Both the position numbers and the translations under genes were made by a program. A stretch of 10,022 nt of DNA from JAYZAP01 sp964645285 (GTDB taxonomy: Bacteria; Pseudomonadota; Alphaproteobacteria; JAAXGF01): positions 1 to 10,022 of the forward strand of contig CAZYDR010000125.1 in the NCBI GenBank assembly GCA_964645285.1, written 5' to 3'. Of the stretch, positions 5,569 through 10,022 are shown in pieces. Within the stretch, counting starts at the first letter, position 1. Every line of letters starts with the position of its first letter. The notes under the pieces are model-generated. The model ran no database searches. It was given only the letters and a program-made list of their open reading frames with translations, and was not told the origin of the DNA.

Positions 5569-8500
5569 ATGTATTTCGATAAACGATTGTGGGTGTTCAC
5601 CGCGGGTGTGCGCTGGCGTATGGCCTTCGCGATTCTGATCAGCATACTCTCGGCGACGGTCGGCATTGTCCGTCTGGCACTGCTCGGCTGGCTGCTGGCT
5701 CGGGTTTTCGAAGGCGCCGGCGCGGCCGAACTGACCTTACCCTTCGCCGCCATCGCCGTGGTTATGGTGCTGCGCGGGGTACTGGAATACTGGCGCACCA
5801 TGATCGCCCACCGCACGGCGGCCCTGGTCCAGCTCCACATCCGCGAGCGTCTATACAACAAGATCATCGAGCTCGGCCCGGCCCACTTCGGCCTTGAGCG
5901 CACCGGCGACGTGGTCACCGCGGCGATCGACGGGGTAGAGCAGCTGGAGACCTATTTCGGTCAGTATCTGCCTCAGTTCACCGTCGCCATACTGGCGCCC
6001 ATCGGCATTTTCGCCTTCGTCGCCTTCCTCGACCTGCCGGTAGCCATCGTACTCGTCGCTTTCGCCCTGATCACCCTGGTGGCGCCGGCCGCCTTTCAAG
6101 CCTGGGACGCCAGTGCGGCCCGCGCCCGTGGTGAATCCTATGGCAATTTTGCCGCTGAGTTCCTCGATTCCGTCCAAGGGTTGGCTACCCTCAAGGCGTT
6201 CGGCCAGAGCACCGCCCGCGCCGAGATGCTGGCGTCGCGGGCCCGCGAGCAGTTAAAAAGCACCAGGTGGCGGCTGGCGACCAATGCCCTGTCGCGCGGC
6301 ATCGCCGATACGGGTATCGCCGTCGGCGCCGCCGCCACCCTGGCGCTGGGCGCCTGGCGGGTGGCCGACGGGGCCATGGAATTATCGGCCCTGCTGATGA
6401 TCCTGATGATGGGCATCGAGGTTTACCGACCCTTGCGTGAACTCCGCATCCTGCTCCACGACGGCATGCTGGGCCAGTCGGCGGCAACCAAGATTCTCGC
6501 CATCTTCAATGCCCAGCCGCCGGTGCGCGATGACCATGCGGACAGCGTTGCGGCTGAAACTCTGACGCCGACAGTCGCGTTCGAGAATGTCGCTTTCACC
6601 TATCCCGGCGCCCGCCAGGCCTCCCACAAGGGGCTCGATTTCAGCGTCACCGCCGGCCAACGCATCGGCGTTGTCGGGCCTTCGGGCGCCGGCAAGTCGA
6701 CCATCTTGCGCCTGCTGCTGCGGCTCTACGACCCCCAGGAAGGCCGCGTCCTGGTCGGTGGCCGGGACATTCGCGAACTCGGCCTTGAGACGCTCCGCGA
6801 CCAGCTCGCCGTGGTCAGCCAGGACACCTATCTGTTCCACGGCACGGTCGAGGACAACCTGCGCTTCGGCAAGCCCGATGCCAGCGATGACGAGATTGAT
6901 ACGGCGGTGCGCGCGGCCAACGCCAAATCCTTCATCGACCGCCTGCCCCAGGGCTACCGGACAGTGATCGGCGAGCGCGGCGTGCGCCTCTCCGGCGGCC
7001 AGCGGCAACGCATCGCCATCGCCCGCGCCCTATTGCGCGACGCCCCCATCCTGGTACTCGACGAGGCCCTGTCGGCGGTCGACGCCGGCAACGAGGCGAT
7101 CATCCAGCAGGCCCTCGACCGGCTCATGCGCGGGCGCACCACCCTGATCTTCGCCCACCGCCTGTCGAGCATTATCGACGCTGACCGCATTCTGGTCATC
7201 GACGACGGCCGTATCGCCGAACAGGGCAGCCATAGGGAACTCATGGCTCGGGGCGGCGCCTATCACCGGCTCATGGCCGACCAGGTCCAGGACAATGCGC
7301 CCGAGCCCGCGGACATGCTTGAAGACGGTGCGGCGGGGGTCGGTCTGGGCGAAGCCGACCTGCTCGGCGCCCACCACGACGAAGCCGCCCAGATGGAGCC
7401 GACCGACGCCATCCTGCGCGCCGAGGGCATGGGCTGGGCCCGGGTGTTCAGCGTGCTCATGGGCCTAATGGCGCCATGGAAAGGCAAGCTTACTCTGACC
7501 TTCCTGTTCGGAGTGACGAGAGTGGCGGCGCTGATCGGCGTCGGCGTCATCAGCGGTCTGGTGGTGGCCGCGGTCAAGACCGGCGAGCCGTTCGACGGCC
7601 TGCTCATCTGGCTCGCCGTGGTGGCGCCCCTGGCCGGCATTCTGCATTGGCTCGAATCGTGGATTGCCCACGACATGGCCTTCCGCCTGCTGGCCGAAAT
7701 GCGCATCGCCCTGTTCGCCAAGCTCGACTCCCTGGCCCCGGCCTATCTGTTGCGCCGGCGCACCGGCGACCTCACCGCCATGGCGACCCAGGACGTGGAG
7801 AAGGTCGAATATTTCTTCGCCCATACCGTGGCGCCGGCCTTCGTCGCCATCGTGGTGCCCGCCGTGGTGCTGGTCTGGCTCATGGCCGAGGGCTGGGCCA
7901 TGGCCGCGGCTCTGGCGCCGTTCCTGGCGATTACCGCCCTGGCGCCGTTCTTCATGCGCGGCCGCATCGACCGCCTGGGCAGCCGCTCCCGCGAGGCCCT
8001 GGCCGACCTCAACGCCCACGCCACGGACACCATCCAGGGCCTGGGCGAAATCGTCGCCTTCCAGCAATCGGCCCGGCGCGGCGCCGCCTTCGTCGAGCGC
8101 ATTCGCGAGTGCCACGGCCAGCGCATCCCGTTCTTCAGCGACCTGACCATCCAGACCGCAACCCTCGAGGTCGCCACCGGTCTCGGCGGCCTGGCGGTGA
8201 TTATCGCCGGGGCCCGTCTGGTCCAGGGCGGCGACCTCGACAGCAGCCTGCTGCCGCTGCTCACCCTGCTGGCCATGGCCGCCTTCCTGCCGGTCTCGGA
8301 GATCGCCAACGTGGGGCGCCAGCTGGCCGAGACCCTGGGCGCCACCCGGCGGCTCCATGCGGTTCACGACGAACCGGTGCCAGTGACTGACGGATCAGGG
8401 GTGACTGACGGCCCCGGCGCCGACGACGTGACGGACAGCGCCGTGGCCCTGGACATCGACGATTTGAGCTACAGCTACTTCGGCGCCCAGCGGCGCGCCC

Positions 8501-9192
8501 TGGACGGTGTCTCCTTCACCATTCCGGCGGGCAGTACGGTCGCCCTGGTCGGGCCATCAGGCGCCGGCAAGACCACCCTGGCCCAGATGATGATGCGCTT
8601 CTGGGACCCAGACAGCGGCGCCATCGCCATGAACGGCACGGACCTGCGCGACTACGCAGTGGACGGCTTACGCGGTCGCATTGCCCTGGTCGCCCAGGAC
8701 ACCTATCTGTTCAACGAAAGCCTCTACGACAACGTGCTCATCGCCCGGCCCACGGCCAGCGAGGACGAGGTCCGAGACGCGGTCGAGCGCGCCGCCCTCG
8801 GTGATTTCGTCGCCGCCCTGCCCGACGGCCTCCAAACCCGGGTCGGCGAGCGCGGCATGAGCCTCTCCGGCGGCCAACGCCAGCGCGTGGCCATCGCCCG
8901 CGCCTTCCTCAAGGACGCTCCGGTGCTGATCCTCGACGAGGCGACATCGCATCTCGACGCGGTCAGCGAAGGTCTGGTACGCCGCGCCCTGGAGGACCTC
9001 ATGGCCGAGCGCACCACAGTGATAATCGCCCACCGCCTGTCGACCGTGCGCGGCGCCGACAATATCGTGGTGCTCGACGAGGGCCGCCTGGCCGAGCAGG
9101 GCAGCCACGCGAAACTAGTCGCCCGCGCCGGCCTCTACGCCCGACTGGTCGCCCACCAGATGACCGGCGGCGTTACCAGCGCGGCGGACTAA
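5569..9192 (+). CDS. Single-chain CydDC-like ABC exporter (two membrane domains, two cassettes)
   Basis: One 1207-residue chain carries two complete type IV exporter halves in the order TMD1-NBD1-linker-TMD2-NBD2. TMD1 (about 10-310) resembles CydD, including the VEQLETYFGQYLPQ segment. TMD2 (about 620-930) resembles CydC, including ESWIAHDMAFRLLAEMRIALF. NBD1 has Walker A GPSGAGKS (370-377), LSGGQ (474-478), LVLDE (495-499) and switch His530. NBD2 has GPSGAGKT (995-1002), LSGGQ (1099-1103), LILDE (1120-1124) and His1155. Both ATP sites therefore look competent. An acidic linker of about 40 residues (582-622) joins the halves. In E. coli CydD and CydC are separate subunits needed for cytochrome bd assembly, with thiol export and heme transport both proposed. 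No cydAB is in view, so the substrate is unproven. The start follows GAGG (5556-5559), and a weak TTGACG (5506-5511) lies upstream. It may be cotranscribed with the EF-G-like gene 100 bases upstream. Confidence 0.88.
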   Translation: MYFDKRLWVFTAGVRWRMAFAILISILSATVGIVRLALLGWLLARVFEGAGAAELTLPFAAIAVVMVLRGVLEYWRTMIAHRTAALVQLHIRERLYNKIIELGPAHFGLERTGDVVTAAIDGVEQLETYFGQYLPQFTVAILAPIGIFAFVAFLDLPVAIVLVAFALITLVAPAAFQAWDASAARARGESYGNFAAEFLDSVQGLATLKAFGQSTARAEMLASRAREQLKSTRWRLATNALSRGIADTGIAVGAAATLALGAWRVADGAMELSALLMILMMGIEVYRPLRELRILLHDGMLGQSAATKILAIFNAQPPVRDDHADSVAAETLTPTVAFENVAFTYPGARQASHKGLDFSVTAGQRIGVVGPSGAGKSTILRLLLRLYDPQEGRVLVGGRDIRELGLETLRDQLAVVSQDTYLFHGTVEDNLRFGKPDASDDEIDTAVRAANAKSFIDRLPQGYRTVIGERGVRLSGGQRQRIAIARALLRDAPILVLDEALSAVDAGNEAIIQQALDRLMRGRTTLIFAHRLSSIIDADRILVIDDGRIAEQGSHRELMARGGAYHRLMADQVQDNAPEPADMLEDGAAGVGLGEADLLGAHHDEAAQMEPTDAILRAEGMGWARVFSVLMGLMAPWKGKLTLTFLFGVTRVAALIGVGVISGLVVAAVKTGEPFDGLLIWLAVVAPLAGILHWLESWIAHDMAFRLLAEMRIALFAKLDSLAPAYLLRRRTGDLTAMATQDVEKVEYFFAHTVAPAFVAIVVPAVVLVWLMAEGWAMAAALAPFLAITALAPFFMRGRIDRLGSRSREALADLNAHATDTIQGLGEIVAFQQSARRGAAFVERIRECHGQRIPFFSDLTIQTATLEVATGLGGLAVIIAGARLVQGGDLDSSLLPLLTLLAMAAFLPVSEIANVGRQLAETLGATRRLHAVHDEPVPVTDGSGVTDGPGADDVTDSAVALDIDDLSYSYFGAQRRALDGVSFTIPAGSTVALVGPSGAGKTTLAQMMMRFWDPDSGAIAMNGTDLRDYAVDGLRGRIALVAQDTYLFNESLYDNVLIARPTASEDEVRDAVERAALGDFVAALPDGLQTRVGERGMSLSGGQRQRVAIARAFLKDAPVLILDEATSHLDAVSEGLVRRALEDLMAERTTVIIAHRLSTVRGADNIVVLDEGRLAEQGSHAKLVARAGLYARLVAHQMTGGVTSAAD

Positions 9193-10022
9193 TCCTTCTT
9201 GTTGAGAACTTTGATAACCGCGTCGAGACTTACTTCTTCGGCGTCCTTGAAGCTCGCCAGGCGATCGTAAAGTTCGGCGGCAGCGCCATGAAAGCCGCCC
9301 GGCAGTTCGTTGGCGGCAAAGGTATCGGCGATCTCGCGCATTTCCCCGGCGAAGCGCCAGGCCTTGGCGGCGCTGTGGCCGGCGGCGTCTTCGCTCTCGG
9401 CTTCCAGGCCGGGCATGGACAGGGCCCACTCGTCGGTCAGGGCGGTGCTGAGGCCTTCGGCATCGGCGGCGGCACGGACCGCCATGAGCATGGCGGCGGA
9501 GCCCTTGGTCCAGGCGGCGTAGCACATCTTGAGTGCCGACGCGGCGCCGGGCCGGTCGCCACAGACCACGGCGGCGAGTACCGAACCCTGAAACAGCTGG
9601 ACAGCTTCCTCGGCGCCAACGCCCGACAGGTACAGCCGGGTGCTGCCCGCGTGACACGCCGGCGGGCCGATGATGCCGCCATCGACAAAGCGCGCGCCGG
9701 TGGCCTCGACCCGCTGACCGATTTTCAGAGCCGTGGACGGCGCCACGGCGTTGCCATCCACGTAGAGCCCGGCAAAGCCGAGCCCGGCAACTTCCTGTGC
9801 CATATCGAGGGCGGCGTGGGGCGGGCAGACCGACAGCACCACATCACTCTCCGCAATCACGCTGGCCAGGTCTTGGCGCTCCTCCAGGCCGGCGGCCTCG
9901 GCCCGTGCGCGGGTCACATCGCTCCGCCCTTCCGAGGCCCACGGCACGGTCGAGCCAGCGGCTTTGGCAGCGGCGCCGATGGTGACGCCCATGGCGCCCG
10001 GATTGAGAATTGCGACGGTACT
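9189..10022 (-). CDS. NAD(P)-dependent dehydrogenase, 6PGDH-like with DUF1932 domain (N-terminus cut by window)
   Basis: At least 277 residues are read, and the frame stays open to the window edge. The visible start STVAILNPGAMGVTIGAAA holds the Rossmann nucleotide-binding turn in the form NPGAMG, so only a few N-terminal residues should be missing. GGIIGPP (115-121 of the visible chain) is the substrate-loop motif of the beta-hydroxyacid/6-phosphogluconate dehydrogenase group. The Lys of SALKMCYAAWTKG (visible 165) is the expected catalytic lysine. The C-terminal region around 172-240 matches the DUF1932-type domain paired with this Rossmann fold. The enzyme should be a soluble oxidoreductase acting on a hydroxyacid-like substrate, not identified here. 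Its TAG stop (9191-9189) overlaps the TAA stop of the convergent ABC exporter gene. Confidence 0.85.
   Translation of the reverse strand, partial: STVAILNPGAMGVTIGAAAKAAGSTVPWASEGRSDVTRARAEAAGLEERQDLASVIAESDVVLSVCPPHAALDMAQEVAGLGFAGLYVDGNAVAPSTALKIGQRVEATGARFVDGGIIGPPACHAGSTRLYLSGVGAEEAVQLFQGSVLAAVVCGDRPGAASALKMCYAAWTKGSAAMLMAVRAAADAEGLSTALTDEWALSMPGLEAESEDAAGHSAAKAWRFAGEMREIADTFAANELPGGFHGAAAELYDRLASFKDAEEVSLDAVIKVLNKKD

Noticed and set aside
7465..8390. Long overlapping frames on both strands within the second half of the ABC exporter
   Set aside because: They are low-complexity Arg/Gly/Pro/Ala-rich translations typical of shadow frames in GC-rich DNA.

Overview
The window looks like a piece of a high-GC bacterial chromosome, most likely from an alphaproteobacterium of Rhodospirillales type. 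That placement is an inference from four things: the GC-rich third codon positions of the large genes, the DjlA-type and EF-G2-type proteins, a DUF1932-type dehydrogenase, and an intergenic box matching the alphaproteobacterial CtrA consensus. No rRNA or other firm taxonomic marker is present.

Left part (1-1572), worn accessory DNA. The window opens on the last 15 codons of an NADPH:quinone oxidoreductase. A broken second copy of the start of such a gene follows 16 bases later. Next is an intact luciferase-like (LLM-class) flavin monooxygenase gene (217-1188). Directly after its stop lies the 3' third of an IS30-family transposase gene, which has no 5' end and an in-frame stop.

Middle part (1573-2511), about 940 bases with no gene I can support. 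It holds a perfect 11-bp hairpin (1768-1795), the 3' end of a tRNA-like gene on the minus strand followed by a terminator-like stem-loop (2071-2166), and an AT-rich patch with a perfect TTAA-N7-TTAAC box (2418-2433). These features fit an old integration scar or island edge.

Right part (2512-10022), compact and ordinary-looking chromosome. A minus-strand DjlA/TerB-type J-domain co-chaperone (2512-3234) diverges from a plus-strand EF-G-like GTPase (3453-5468). A single-chain, two-cassette ABC exporter resembling CydD fused to CydC (5569-9192) follows 100 bases later in the same direction. It converges on a minus-strand DUF1932-type NAD(P)-dependent dehydrogenase that runs off the right edge; the two stop codons share bases.

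The EF-G-like gene and the exporter may be cotranscribed, but nothing in the sequence shows a shared task. I see no CRISPR array, defence island, biosynthetic cluster or complete mobile element, and no convincing new multi-gene system. The points most worth a second look are the tRNA fragment with its terminator, the EF-G paralogue lacking the switch II histidine, and the fused CydDC-like exporter with no cytochrome bd genes in view.
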